Positions 1 through 9,874 of a stretch of DNA of 64,000 nt are shown one piece after another. The DNA comes from Eutreptiella sp. 'Long Island Sound 2002'. Its lineage: Eukaryota > Euglenozoa > Euglenophyceae > Eutreptiales > Eutreptiaceae. The notes beneath the pieces are model-generated. The model was not told the DNA's origin and searched no databases. It was given only the letters and a program-made list of their open reading frames with translations. Position 1 is the stretch's first letter. Each line of letters opens with the position of its first letter. The translations under genes and the position numbers were made by a program. The stretch spans positions 116,085,790 to 116,149,789 of the forward strand of contig OZ038381.1 of the NCBI GenBank assembly GCA_964036045.1, in the 5' to 3' direction.

Positions 1-672
1 CTCTACTCCTGCCTCCAAGAGACTCAGGTCCTCTCCTCAACCCACTCAAGGTTGCATACCCAGGAACATCCACATAGGTTCCCGTAGCGGGTAGAGGATG
101 GTGATAGTCAGCCGCATACCATTGCGGCGCAGAACTGGAGGCCACCGGCTCACTGGCAGTAGTTGCCTCAGGGAACGCAGTGGTAGGTGGGCCCATACCA
201 TAGGCAGGGTAGCGAGGCATACCAGTAAAGCCTGTGCCCTCAGCCATAGGTGGGTTGGTTATGGGAGTGGATGTTGCAGCGGCTGGGTCTGAGATTGGGA
301 GTGTGGGCGTTATAGGAGAGGGTGATGCGTGGAGGCCAGAAGCGCTTGGTGCGCCTTCGAAGGTAGGCTCATTCGTCAGGTCTTGCCCTTGGTCTTCTCC
401 TTTGTCTGCTATGCCTTCTCCAGCATCCTTCTTGCTCTGTTTCTTCCTCTTCACAGGATGAGTGACCACCTTCTCGACTGATAGGGCCCGGAAGGCCGAC
501 TGCAGTCCTTCCAACGAGTCCTCCGCCACGTCCACTGGCCCATGCAAGGGCTCCGAAGGTACAGCGCTAGGTCCAGGTCCAGGTTCACGAGGTGCTGGCC
601 TTGCTGGTGCCTCAGGCGCTGTCTTCACGTCGGCGCTGTCTTCACGTCGGCGTCCTCTTTCCTTGTGTCCAT
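1..672 (-). pseudogene. gag N-terminal ORF of element A, cut by the window edge
   Basis: On the minus strand this stretch matches the first gag ORF of element C (4954-5787), including its ATG context (ATG at 672), its Ala/Pro-rich start, the Lys/Glu-rich middle and the Gly-Tyr-Ala-Pro repeats close to position 1. A short direct duplication (GACGTGAAGACAGCGCC twice) lies just after the start. The minus frame is not continuously open, so this copy looks decayed. The rest of the element lies left of the window. It belongs to the same family as element C but is inserted in the opposite orientation. Confidence 0.7.
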
Positions 673-772
673 CTTCGTTCGCCCTTCTGCTTATATGTGA
701 CTGATCTCGGCGCACTGGTTGTAAGGCACGGGGTTGCTGCCGGTACGCAGAGACAGTCTGCCTCTTGCTACC

Positions 773-1559
773 AGAAGGTTTTATAGTGATTTCAACACTG
801 TGTTTGTGCCTCTCCTGCTGCTTGCTGCTGGTGTAGGGTTTCCTGCTGCTTGTTTTGGAAGATGAAAATGTTTTGTTTGCTGAAATACAACCAATCCAGG
901 ATAGCCCAAGCCAGAGATAAGCAAGTAGAAGAGAATCAGGATCAAAGCATGAAGGGCTGCAGTGTAAACAGTGAAAGATGAAAGGATATTCACAGAAACT
1001 GCAACTCAATGCACATCTGATTGCATATTCACAAAGATAGCTGAAATGTTTTGGAAAAAGAGTTCGAAAACTGCCCCATGGTCACTCAATCTCCATACTG
1101 CCATCTCAGGAGATGTGCACTCTTTGTTTTGGGTCCCATATGTGCTGAGGTGGCATGGTATGTGGCGATGAGGTCACTGCCATGTCACATGGGATCTTCC
1201 TACTTAGCTAGGCTGACCAGGAATTGAACCCAGGACCTCTCAAAAAGAGGTGCCCAGCCCCCTAGGGTGTATACCACTAGGACAGCTAAGAATTCATGAG
1301 AAAACATAGATAAATTCATAGGCTCTGCCCTGGATATGTCAGTTCTCAGTCAACTCAGGAAAACATGAAATGCCTCACATTGAAAGGGGATTAAGGGGTC
1401 CACCCCATATCCTGATTGGGTGTTTGGTTCCATAGATCAAAATGTGTTATCACCACTTTTGGTTGGGCCAATACTAAGATTGAAATGCCTGTGTGCTCAG
1501 TGCATCTCTAATACAACTAGAGTATGCCTCAAAGCATTGCAAAAGCACTTTTTCCTACT
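773..1559 (-). mobile_element. 5' LTR of element A (same family as element C)
   Basis: The reverse complement aligns along its whole length with the two LTRs of element C and has the same 787-bp length. It starts AGTAGGAAAAAG and ends CCTTCT in element orientation. The PBS-like sequence GGTAGCAAGAGGC follows it, then the gag start. The LTR interrupts the reverse-transcriptase relic at 1560 just after the codons for LDLKHGY, so it inserted into an older gypsy copy. The partner 3' LTR would lie left of the window. Confidence 0.85.
1204..1289 (-). other. tRNA-like segment inside the LTR of element A
   Basis: Counterpart of the tRNA-like segments at 4337-4422 and 14867-14952. The anticodon-type hairpin (CCTC, T/A-rich loop, GAGG) and the B-box-like GGTTCAATTCC are kept, and the outer 7-bp stem has one mismatch. 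See the entry at 4337 for details. Confidence 0.45.
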
Positions 1560-3090
1560 ATAACCATGTTTCAGGTCGAGCACACTGAGAATTTCTCCGG
1601 CAGAATTCTTTCGGCAGCATGTCTTCAATGAGGGGCAGCGTATAGCTGTCATGCTGCGTTTGAGCATTCAGGCCGCGGTAGTCGACAACTAGCCGCCTTC
1701 CTTCGGCCACCTTCTTCGGGACAACGAAGCAGGTGGAGGCCCACTCGGAGTGACAGGGCTCTAGCCAGCCTCTGTCGATGAACTCCCTGAGGATCTCCTC
1801 CGTGGCGTCTTTCCTCTCGCCTCTGAGGGCGAATTCCTGGTGCCGGTACACACGGTGGACTGGCTTCAGTCGTATCTTGGCTTCACCGTACGGTCCACGG
1901 GCTTTCCGCTGAAGAAGGTATCCGCATACTTCAGCTTCAGCAGCGCCCTTAATGCCTGGATCTTGGGGCACTCAGCAGACTCTGTCTTGGCCTTGCCGGG
2001 CACCTGGACCACTGAGTTTACTTGAAGGGTGGTGACTCGCTCCTTATTGGCACTCGGGGTCTCGCCTAATGGCCCATCAGCCCATCTGGGGCCTTGCAAC
2101 GGAACAGATCACCGTAGGTGGGTTAGTTCCTGCCAAAGGCTCGTCCTGACTGGACATGTGGTCCAGTACCCTCCTTACAATCCTTCTCATGATAGGAATC
2201 AGAGACAAGGGCGTCCACTTCCCACCAGTCTTTATCCTGGCCTTTCCATTCTCGCTGGGTTACCCAGTCATGAAAGGGTCGCTCCATGTACCCCTGAACC
2301 AGATCCAGCTCCTCTGAGAGAGGAGGTCCTCTCAGAGAGGAGGTCCTCCGATTCACCAATGTCAATGGAGAAACCGCGAAGCTATCACACGGTTGACACA
2401 GACAAGGTCCGTGGTGTTGGCCTGTTCCCGGCCCCCAATCACATAGTGGAATTCTGTTGGCCATCTTTGGGTTGGCATGGGCCGTCCATTAGCATCCCGA
2501 TAGACACTCTCTCCGGCCGGTAGGACGACCTTGTTTAGGGTCATGTTGTCCAGCGAGGCCACCTAATCTCGGGTACTTTCTTCCTCGGTACAGCCAATAG
2601 GGACAACAAACACTGGCTTCGAACGGTACTTGCGGATCTTCGGAACCGGCCTTGGAATGTCCACTCTGGGACAATTGATCCGCATCAGACCTTGCTGCGA
2701 ACCCCAGTGCTTCTCAACGCAGAGTCCTGGGCGCTCCAGTACTTCTCACACACCCGAAAATGGGTGGAGGGTCCTGAGGAGACCGCATCCAGTGCCAGAT
2801 CCGATGCTCCCAGGTCAGCCGCAACTCAGTTCGCCACTTCTGGCTTGACGCCGTACTCCCTGGTACTTCGGCGCTACCGGCTCGGTCCCCAGTGCGGCTA
2901 CTTCGAGCTGATGGCGCTCAGGTCGGATACAGTGGCATTCCACGTGTTGCTCCACTGAGGATAGCCACAAAAGTTGGTCGCAAGGGCCGGTGGAGAAAGA
3001 AAGGAGATGCGGTGAACGGGGTCGCCGTGGAGGAGAACACCCCGACCACCGACGCGCCTTAGCGGAGCCCCTGCAGCCGAGAGCCTCATC
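1560..3090 (-). pseudogene. Ty3/gypsy pol relic (DxFAS-linker and start of RT), family of element E
   Basis: Read on the minus strand. The segment 1558-1971 encodes the N-terminal fingers of a gypsy RT, with SEWAS, VVPKK and RLVVDYRGLN followed by SYTLPLIEDML. A frameshift is needed to continue into LDLKHGY, where the LTR of element A cuts the gene. Further upstream, 2362-2562 (SLDNMTLNKVVLP, then DANGRPMPTQRW) matches the linker of the intact element E (ITLNEMSF, then DAKGVSMPSRGQAW). Several frameshifts and stops lie between the pieces. The protease expected just upstream is instead on the plus strand at 3437-3851, so the locus has been rearranged. Confidence 0.7.
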
Positions 3091-3436
3091 CAGGGTGGTT
3101 GGAGGATGGTGCCGCGTTCAACACCGGCCCTTCCACGTCAGGAATTGTCGATTCCCCAAGATGTATACCCAGCTGAATGCCGGGAGCAAGACCGGAGGGG
3201 TAAAACCGGATGGCTGGGTAAGGGCGAATGCCGGAGGGACGACGGCCCTAGGTGGAGCAACGTGTCCGACCAAGGTCCCTGGTGAAGGCACCAAACTTTG
3301 CACCCGGTCAACCTTCGCGACTAAAAATGTATTCGACGTGCTACAAGATTTTTTTGAGAGTATCGGGGGATCACTCGGATAGCAGTCGGACGCTGCAGAT
3401 GGGCTGTTAGAGCCCAATACGCACGACCTGCACCAG

Positions 3437-3851
3437 TTGCTGATTGGGCTTCGCAAAAGGCTGGAGATTCTCAGCTTCCACGCCGTGCGCCGGGATGGCC
3501 GCGAGCGGCAGCTTCACCTGACCATCCGTGCCCTGTGCGGGGAAGCGGAACGGGGCGTCAACGTGCTGGTTGACACAGGTGCCAAGGTCAGTCTTGTCAA
3601 GGCTGGCCTACTTACCTGTCAGGCTGAGGGTAGCCAACGGCCTGTAAATGGTGGGAGGTACAAAGGAAGCCGGGATCGCGCTGCTATTCCTGAACCATCG
3701 TGAAATGAGCTGCCCGGACCTCGGCAAGGAAATACCCCTGAAGGGTAGGTTCTACGAGGCCCAGATGGACTGGGACATGATCGTAGGGTACAACTTCATG
3801 ATGGAGAAGGACCGTGGCGTTCTCCCGGCTCAGGCCTCTATGACCCTCTAA
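3437..3851 (+). pseudogene. Retropepsin-like protease relic of a gypsy element
   Basis: The plus strand encodes RERQLHLTIRALCG and then VLVDTGAKVSLVKAGL, with the DTGA active-site loop of an aspartic retropepsin. A frameshift near 3640 leads into VGGTKEAGIAL, then WDMIVGYNFMM, the usual second half of the domain. The same order and spacing occur in element E on the minus strand (DTGAQVSLV; DMIMGYDFM). A stop follows at about 3849. The orientation is opposite to the pol relic at 1560-3090, although both look like the same family. Confidence 0.7.
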
Positions 3852-3892
3852 CATGACGCACACAGGTCCAAGAAGCCTACGTCAGCCAACAT

Positions 3893-4066
3893 CCGGGAAG
3901 GCAAAGTGGAGGTGTCCAAGGAGGAGCTCTCCATGCTGATGATGGTCTGGACTGAACTCGCGAAGGAGATTCAGGAGATAAAGAGAGCTTGGGGACCTAG
4001 GCCGGACAAGGACAAGGACAAGGACAAGGACAAGGACAAGGCTCCGTGTTGGCTTTGTGGAACGGG
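3893..4066 (+). pseudogene. gag C-terminal relic with the start of a zinc knuckle
   Basis: The plus frame reads a helical stretch (EELSMLMMVWTELAKEIQ), a run of Asp-Lys dipeptides encoded by a GGACAA hexamer repeat (about 4003-4040), then APCWLCGTG. CWLC looks like the first half of a CCHC knuckle, cut off exactly where the LTR of element C begins at 4067. The gag tail lies downstream of a protease relic, the reverse of normal order. The two pieces therefore probably come from different copies or from a rearrangement. Confidence 0.45.
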
Positions 4067-4853
4067 AGTAAGAAAAAGTGCTTTTCCATTGCTTTGAGAC
4101 ATATCCTAGTTGTATTAGAGATGCACTGAGCATCCCTGCATTTTTATCTTAGTATTGGTCCCACCAAAACTGGTGATAACACATTTTGACCTATGGAACC
4201 AAACACCCAATCAGGATATGGAGTGGACCCCTTAATCCCCTTTCAATGTGAAGCAAATCATCTTTTCCTGAGTTAACTGAGATCTGACATACCCAAAGTA
4301 GAGCCTATGAATTTATCTATGTTTTTCCATGAATTCTTAGCTATCCTAGTGGTATGCACCCTAGGGGGCTGGGCACCTCTTTTTGAGAGGTCCTGGGTTC
4401 AATTCCTGGTCAGCCTAGCTAAGTAGGAAGATCCCATGTGACATGGCAGTGACCTCATCGCCACATACCATGCCACCTCAGCACATATGGGACCCAAAAC
4501 AAAGAGTGCACATCTCCTAAGATGGCACTATGGAGAGAGAGTGATCCTGAGGCAGTTTTCTAACTCTTTTCCAAAAACATTTCAGTTATCTTTGTGAATA
4601 TGCATTCATTTGTGACCTGAGTTGCAGTTTCTGTGAATATCAAATCATCTTTCACTGTTTACACTGCAGCCCTTCATGCTTTGATCCTGATCTTCTCCTC
4701 TTTGCACACTTCTGGCTTGGGTTATCCTGGATTGACTCTATTTCTGCAAAACAAAGGTTTTCATCTTCCAAAACAAGCAGCAGGAAACCCTACACCTACA
4801 GCAAGCAGCAGGAGAAGCAAAAAAACAGTGCTGAAAACACTATAAACCTTTCT
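4067..4853 (+). repeat. 5' LTR of element C
   Basis: Begins AGTAAGAAAAAG and ends CTTTCT. The 3' copy ends CTTTTCT, the reverse complement of AGAAAAG, so the termini are AG...CT instead of the usual TG...CA. Length equals that of the other two LTRs in the window. It contains a tRNA-like segment at 4337-4422. No TATA box or polyadenylation signal could be assigned with confidence. Confidence 0.88.
4337..4422 (+). other. tRNA-like segment in the 5' LTR (A box, anticodon-type hairpin, B box)
   Basis: The ends TTAGCTA (4337-4343) and TAGCTAA (4416-4422) are perfect 7-bp complements. TATCCTAGTGG at 4342-4352 resembles a Pol III A box. ACCTC-TTTTTGA-GAGGT (4375-4391) is a perfect 5-bp stem with a 7-base loop, which by tRNA numbering would give anticodon UUU. 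GGTTCAATTCC (4396-4406) matches the B-box consensus, with TTCAATT as a canonical T loop. The D-arm to anticodon spacing is too long and the variable loop too short for a normal tRNA, so it is tRNA-derived or tRNA-mimicking, not a standard gene. Confidence 0.55.
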
Positions 4854-4869
4854 GGTAGCAGGAGGCAGC
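4853..4869 (+). promoter_or_regulatory. Primer-binding site of element C
   Basis: TGGTAGCAGGAGGCAGC begins at the last base of the LTR. It starts with TGG, the complement of a tRNA CCA end. Element A has TGGTAGCAAGAGGCAG in the same place. The primer tRNA was not identified; the sequence is not the initiator-Met type (TGGTATCAGAG). Confidence 0.6.
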
Positions 4870-4953
4870 CTGTCTCTGCGCACCAGCAGCAACCCCGTGC
4901 CGTACATCCAGTGCGCCGAGTACGGGCAAATATAAGCAGAAGGGTGGGAGAAG

Positions 4954-5787
4954 ATGGATCCAAGAAAGGAGGACGCTGACGTGAAGACAGCGCCAGCGCC
5001 TGAGGCACCGGCAAGGCCGGCACCTGGCGCTGTACCTTCGGCGGAGCCCTTACATGGGCCAGTGGATGCGGCTGAGGACTCCCTGGATGGACTCCAGACG
5101 GCCTTCGGGGCCCTGTCTGTCGAGGAGGTGGTCGTAATCACTCAGCCTGAGAAGAGGAAGAGAAGTGAGAGCGAGAAAAATGCTGGAGAACAAGCAGACG
5201 AAGGAGAGGAACAAGGGCAAGACCTGAAGCATGACCCTACCTTCGAAGGCGCACCAAGCGCTTCTGGCCTCCACGCATCACCCTCTCCTTTAACCACCAC
5301 ACTCCCAGCCGCCGCAACATCCACTTCCTCAACCAACCCGCCTATGGCAGAGGGCACAGGCTTTACTGGCAAGCCTCCCTACCCCGCCTATGGTATGGGC
5401 CCACCTACCACTGCGCTCCATGAGGCAACTACTGCCAGTGAGCCTGTGGCTTCCAGCGCTGCGCCGCGATGGTATGCAGCTGATTATCCCCATCCACTAC
5501 ACGCTACAGGAACCTATGTGGATGTTCCTGGGTATGCTCCTGGGTATGCACCTGGGTATGCACCCTTGAGTGGGTTGAGGAGAGGACCAGAGTCTGTTGG
5601 AGGCAGGAGTAGAGGATCGGAAAGATCCTCCAACAGGTCCCTGACGCGGTCGGAGATCAACGAGGTGCTCCGAGGAGCCACTTCAAAAATCGTGGGCGAC
5701 CTCACACAAGAGATCCGTGAGAAGCTGGAGCCCCTGATGATCCCGCCCCAACCGTCACCTATCTCGGTGGGAATGTCACCCCACTGA
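4954..5787 (+). CDS. Element C gag, first ORF (277 aa)
   Basis: Opens at an ATG 100 bases after the LTR. The N-terminus is Ala/Pro-rich and acidic, then comes a Lys/Arg/Glu patch (EKRKRSESEKNAGEQ) and a Pro/Thr/Ser-rich low-complexity middle. A short repeat (GYAPGYAPGYAP) follows, then a predicted helical C-terminus (NEVLRGATSKIVGDLTQEIR). No catalytic motif is visible, as expected of a structural gag region. It ends in TGA (5785-5787), and the capsid part continues in another frame about 100 bases on. The two were probably one gag ORF, now split by a frameshift, or the element uses recoding. The same ORF occurs, inverted, in element A. Confidence 0.7.
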   Translation: MDPRKEDADVKTAPAPEAPARPAPGAVPSAEPLHGPVDAAEDSLDGLQTAFGALSVEEVVVITQPEKRKRSESEKNAGEQADEGEEQGQDLKHDPTFEGAPSASGLHASPSPLTTTLPAAATSTSSTNPPMAEGTGFTGKPPYPAYGMGPPTTALHEATTASEPVASSAAPRWYAADYPHPLHATGTYVDVPGYAPGYAPGYAPLSGLRRGPESVGGRSRGSERSSNRSLTRSEINEVLRGATSKIVGDLTQEIREKLEPLMIPPQPSPISVGMSPH

Positions 5788-5887
5788 GTACAGGCTAACC
5801 ACCTGACGGCAGGGTTGACAAATACCCTGGGGAGCCTGAGGAGCAGACCGATGCCGAGGGCCTGCAGCTATTCCGAGAAGTCCCTTC

Positions 5888-7183
5888 GTGCCGAGAACGG
5901 CTCAGCCGCCCTACAGCCACGTGACGAACTCTACGAGGGCCGAGCTGGACCGGCTGAGGCTGACAGCCTTAAGGGCTATGGTGGACGTGGAGCCTTATGG
6001 CTCCAGTGATCTAGGCGGAGACCCCTCCGATGACGAGCCGCCGTCGATGGATTCTTCTTCGCCCTCAGATGACGATGACCCTGAGGACCCCGAGGACCCC
6101 AAGGGTAAGAAGAAGAAGAAGAAGAAGAAGAAGACCCGACGCCCTGAAGGACGCCGAGCTCAGGAGGCGAAGGGTATTGCCACCTCCAAGATAGTGGTGA
6201 ACCTGCCTGAGTTCACAGACAAGGACCTCAGCGAGTTCGCTGAGAACCTTGGCCGGTTCCTACGACTGACCGGCCAAACCCACGCGAGTGGGCGAGTGAG
6301 GTGCGATCTGCTCCTGCAGTGCTGCAAGACCAAGTACCTGGAGAAGCAGGTCAGGCAGATCGTGACTAACTCCGCCACCTTTGCCGATGTGTTGGTTGCC
6401 CTGGAGAGGCAGTACCCGACCTACGAGACCGACCTCTCCATCAGGGTCGAGATCCAGAACCTACCCGTGCTGCCCAACAACCCCAAGCCTGGCAGGGTAT
6501 CTGAGCTGTTGGCTGATCTGGATCACTGGGCTGGACGACTGACGCCCGGCTCCTACAGCAGCGACGACCTGCTATTCTGGTTGGTGGCCAAGCTCCCCCG
6601 AGAGCTATGGGACGAGTGCCGTCTGACGGCTGAGCGCAAGGCTAGATCCCTCCACTACGAGGATCTATGCGTGCTGCTCCTGGAGATGGCGCTGGAGAAA
6701 GAGAGCGACCAGCACTTGAACAACTACCGTCCTGGTGGTGGAGGTTCTGGAGGCAAAGGGTACCAAGGGTCTCGACCTGGGCAGGGGACTACCCCCAAAC
6801 ACGCCCATGCCCGTACTATGGAGAACGTGAAGGAGCTATTCTGGTGTGACGCCAGAGACGAGCAGGGCCACCTGCAGCACGCCTCTGACTGCGAGCAGCG
6901 AGACTGCTTTGTAGTCCAGGGGAAGCAGCAGGAAAAGAACACCGGCGCCAAAGCGAAGCTGCCGGATCGGTACCGCCGCACCATCACGTGTGCATTCTGC
7001 GGTAAGCGGAAGCACTACGAGGATGAGTGCTACCATAAGCAACGCCTATCGGCGAAGCTTAAGGGGGAAGATCCTGGCAAAGGCTCAGGCAAAGGTGGAG
7101 GCAAGGCCAAAGGCAACGACTCCGGCAAGGGCAAGTCTAAAGGACGTGGCCAAGGTGGACAAGACAAGGGTCAAGGTGGATGA
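5888..7183 (+). CDS. Element C gag, capsid-nucleocapsid ORF (431 aa)
   Basis: Structural gag protein. An acidic stretch and a nine-Lys run encoded by AAG repeats (near 6107-6133) precede a helical capsid-like region (about residues 90-270; LPEFTDKDLSEFAENLGRFL, LLFWLVAKLPRELWDEC). Near residue 365 is a single knuckle, CAFCGKRKHYEDEC, fitting C-x2-C-x4-H-x4-C. A Gly/Lys-rich basic tail suitable for RNA binding follows. The first codon of the open frame is GTG, not ATG, which suggests the frame was entered from the upstream gag ORF. It ends in TGA (7181-7183), after which the same frame continues open toward the protease. Confidence 0.8.
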   Translation: MPRTAQPPYSHVTNSTRAELDRLRLTALRAMVDVEPYGSSDLGGDPSDDEPPSMDSSSPSDDDDPEDPEDPKGKKKKKKKKKTRRPEGRRAQEAKGIATSKIVVNLPEFTDKDLSEFAENLGRFLRLTGQTHASGRVRCDLLLQCCKTKYLEKQVRQIVTNSATFADVLVALERQYPTYETDLSIRVEIQNLPVLPNNPKPGRVSELLADLDHWAGRLTPGSYSSDDLLFWLVAKLPRELWDECRLTAERKARSLHYEDLCVLLLEMALEKESDQHLNNYRPGGGGSGGKGYQGSRPGQGTTPKHAHARTMENVKELFWCDARDEQGHLQHASDCEQRDCFVVQGKQQEKNTGAKAKLPDRYRRTITCAFCGKRKHYEDECYHKQRLSAKLKGEDPGKGSGKGGGKAKGNDSGKGKSKGRGQGGQDKGQGG

Positions 7184-9874
7184 GGAGGAGGCGCTAACCG
7201 CCAGCCCGACAACAAGAACAAGGACAAGAACGGGAGCAACCCCAACCCCAATCCAGGGGGGACCTCCGAGCCCTCTGGAGGGCAGTCTGGTCCTACCACA
7301 CGCTCACAAACGCAGGCCCAGCAAGAACAAGGAGCCAAGCGTGAGCATGAAGGTGGTGATGACGGCAACGCTAAGAAGAGGAGCCGTTTCATGAGGATGG
7401 CCCGCAAATTGCGGAACAAGGGGTTCGAGGTGACCTGTCCCGCGGAATTCTGACGGGGACGCTCTGGTGGCACCCAAGACCTGGTGTTTTGGGTACGTAT
7501 CCGACTAGGGGGACGCGAATACCTGGGGGTACTGGATACTGGAGCCACAATATCCATAGTGGTCAAATGAATTTTACCTTGTGGGAGCCTGAAGAACACC
7601 ATGACCACCGCCGCTATACGCATGGGGGATGGACATGTGGTGCACAGCTGCGGGGACTGTGAAGTGGAGGTACCTATGGGCTCTCGAACTATCGCCCATC
7701 GGTTCTATGTGATGGACACTGAGGCCTTCAACTTTGTACTGGGTACTGACTTCTTCGTACAGCACTCCCAGATACAATCCCTGACGCTGCAAGCGCCCTA
7801 CCTCCTCTACGTGGACCACGGCAGTGGCAGAGAGTCTGTGCCACTGGAGCAGTCGGAACATACCTCGAGTTACCTGAGACTATCGAAGGAGGAGCCCTGG
7901 AACATGATGGTGGCCTCCAAAACTGAGGACTATCAACTATTGGGGGAAGTCTTAGACCAAGGTCTGAAGGAGTTGGGTTACTCTCGTGTGGAGCTGTTCG
8001 CCAGCGACAAGCAGCATGTACTGGACCTATACTGCAGCAAGGGGAAGAACTGCAGCTACAAATTTTACTGGCCCTCTTTCGGGATGGCCTACGGGAACCC
8101 CAGATTCAGTGAACTGGGGAAGGTGCTGACCAAGGTGACCTTGGAACGTTCCCGTATGGTCCTGTGTTCCCCCGATTGGGGAGCCCATGCGGGCAACGAG
8201 TACTGGCGAAACCTCCTGGACAGGCTGACTATCAGCTCTGTTCGTTTGCCTGATGAGGCCATCTACGTGCCTCTGGGACACAAGACGCCTATTGGGAAGC
8301 CCGGTTGGGGGAGTATGCTCAGCGTGGTGGACGGAAGTCTTACCACCATCCCCTGGGAGGACCTGGACCGGACTCTGGTCCAGGCAATACAACGAGAAAG
8401 CGATGGACTCGCCTTGGGTGACTTGAAGGATCGCCTACGACCTCAAGATGCTGTTGAAACTACACCCGGAGGAGATGAGTACGTCGTGACTGACACCAAC
8501 GCCCCCAACTCTCCCTGTCATGTACCTGTTCCTGATGGAGTCTCTGAGTGTGGACTATCTGAGCTACCTAGCTCTATCCACTCAGATGACGAAACTGAGC
8601 ACGACGCCTTCTTCGTGCAGACCTGTGTGGAGGAAGTGGAGAACGCCGAGTACGTCGCCCCACTGAAACCCCTACTCTCCATGAGGGTGGAAGACCCCGT
8701 GGACGAGGAGCTGGACCCTCGATCCAGGCTCAGGGAGTATGTGGATTCCAAGAGGAAGTTGGTGGCGAAGAAGCTATGCTACGCGAAGCCTACCCGCAGC
8801 TCATGGTCACTGAAGCAAGGACGTATGGGAGACCTATCCCAATTGAAGGAGGACCTCGAACAGGAGATCACCACCTGGCAAAGGGAGGTAGATCTTAAGC
8901 TCATGAAGAGCGTGTGGGGCGCCCATGTGAGGACCCCAGATGAGGACGACCTCTCGGAGGAATGTGTATGTGAACCCCCTCGAGCGTGCCTATGTTGCCA
9001 TCCTCCACCGGAGATGGTTGAACAAGACCTTCTATATGCCTACCAAGGGCTGAAGGATACTACCACGGGCGAAGAGTCGGTGGAGGACCACCTCCCGACG
9101 TCTATCACTCAGGGGGCCAGCAACTTACACTCTGACGAGGACATGGAGGACAAGATCAAGGTCTTGGACCCGCGGGTACAGAAGCTTATAAGGACCTATC
9201 TGGAGGTGTTCGGAGAACTACCCCCTCCAGCCTCATGTGACAAGCTGGTACAGATGGACCTCAAGCTGAAACCCGAGTTCGTGGGTCACAAGATCCGGAG
9301 GAGACCCTATCCAGCTCCTAAAGAGCAGGCCGACGAGATTGAGCGACAGATACAAGAGTGTATCGACGCTGGCCTAGTCATGGAGTACAAGGACGGGGAC
9401 TACCCCCTACACTGCAGCCCCTGTTTCCTGGTGGCTAAACCTGGGTCTACAGCCAAACGGCTGGTAGTGGACTATGGAGAGCTGAACAAGAAGACGTTGA
9501 ACCACTCAGGGGCCATTCCCAATATAGAGTGTACCCTGGAGAAGATAGCCTCCTGCCGCTACAAGACCAAGATGGACAAGCGAAGCGGATTCTGGCAAGT
9601 GGACCTGACGCCCAACGCACAGGAACTACTGGCCTTCATCACCCCTCAGGGGAGGGTGTTCAAGTGGAAGGTCATGCCGTTTGGCGTGGCAAAAGCACCC
9701 GCTCTATTCCAAGAGCTGATGAACAAGATCTTGTCCATCCTACGAAGGAGACCTGAGGTGCAGGAGCTCATATCCCGTGGTGCCCAGATGGAGGCTCACA
9801 TCGACGATGTATGCCTCGGGACCAATACCCAGGAGGACCACCTAATCCTCTTGGGTGAGTGCTTTGCGGTCTGA
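7184..9874 (+). pseudogene. Element C pol part 1: protease, DxFAS (Dam-like) domain, reverse transcriptase
   Basis: One reading frame runs from gag through here, broken by TGA at 7451 and 7568 and closed by TGA at 9872; the longest uninterrupted piece is 7601-9874. The protease loop VLDTGATIS lies near 7530 and the companion FVLGTDFF near 7735. At about 7990-8240 is an extra domain (VELFAS, FYWPSFGMAYGNPRF, MVLCSPDWG) that resembles the phage Dam-like methylase region of DIRS elements. RT follows, with RLVVDY, FWQVDL, MPFGVAKAPALFQ and HIDDV (9796-9810) as the YxDD-type catalytic box. The last UGA falls inside the RT domain, so translation as written stops before the thumb. Confidence 0.8.

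Noticed and set aside
4003-4040. GGACAA hexamer repeat considered as a CRISPR-like or regulatory repeat.
   Set aside because: It encodes an Asp-Lys run in a gag relic and is a simple microsatellite with no spacers.
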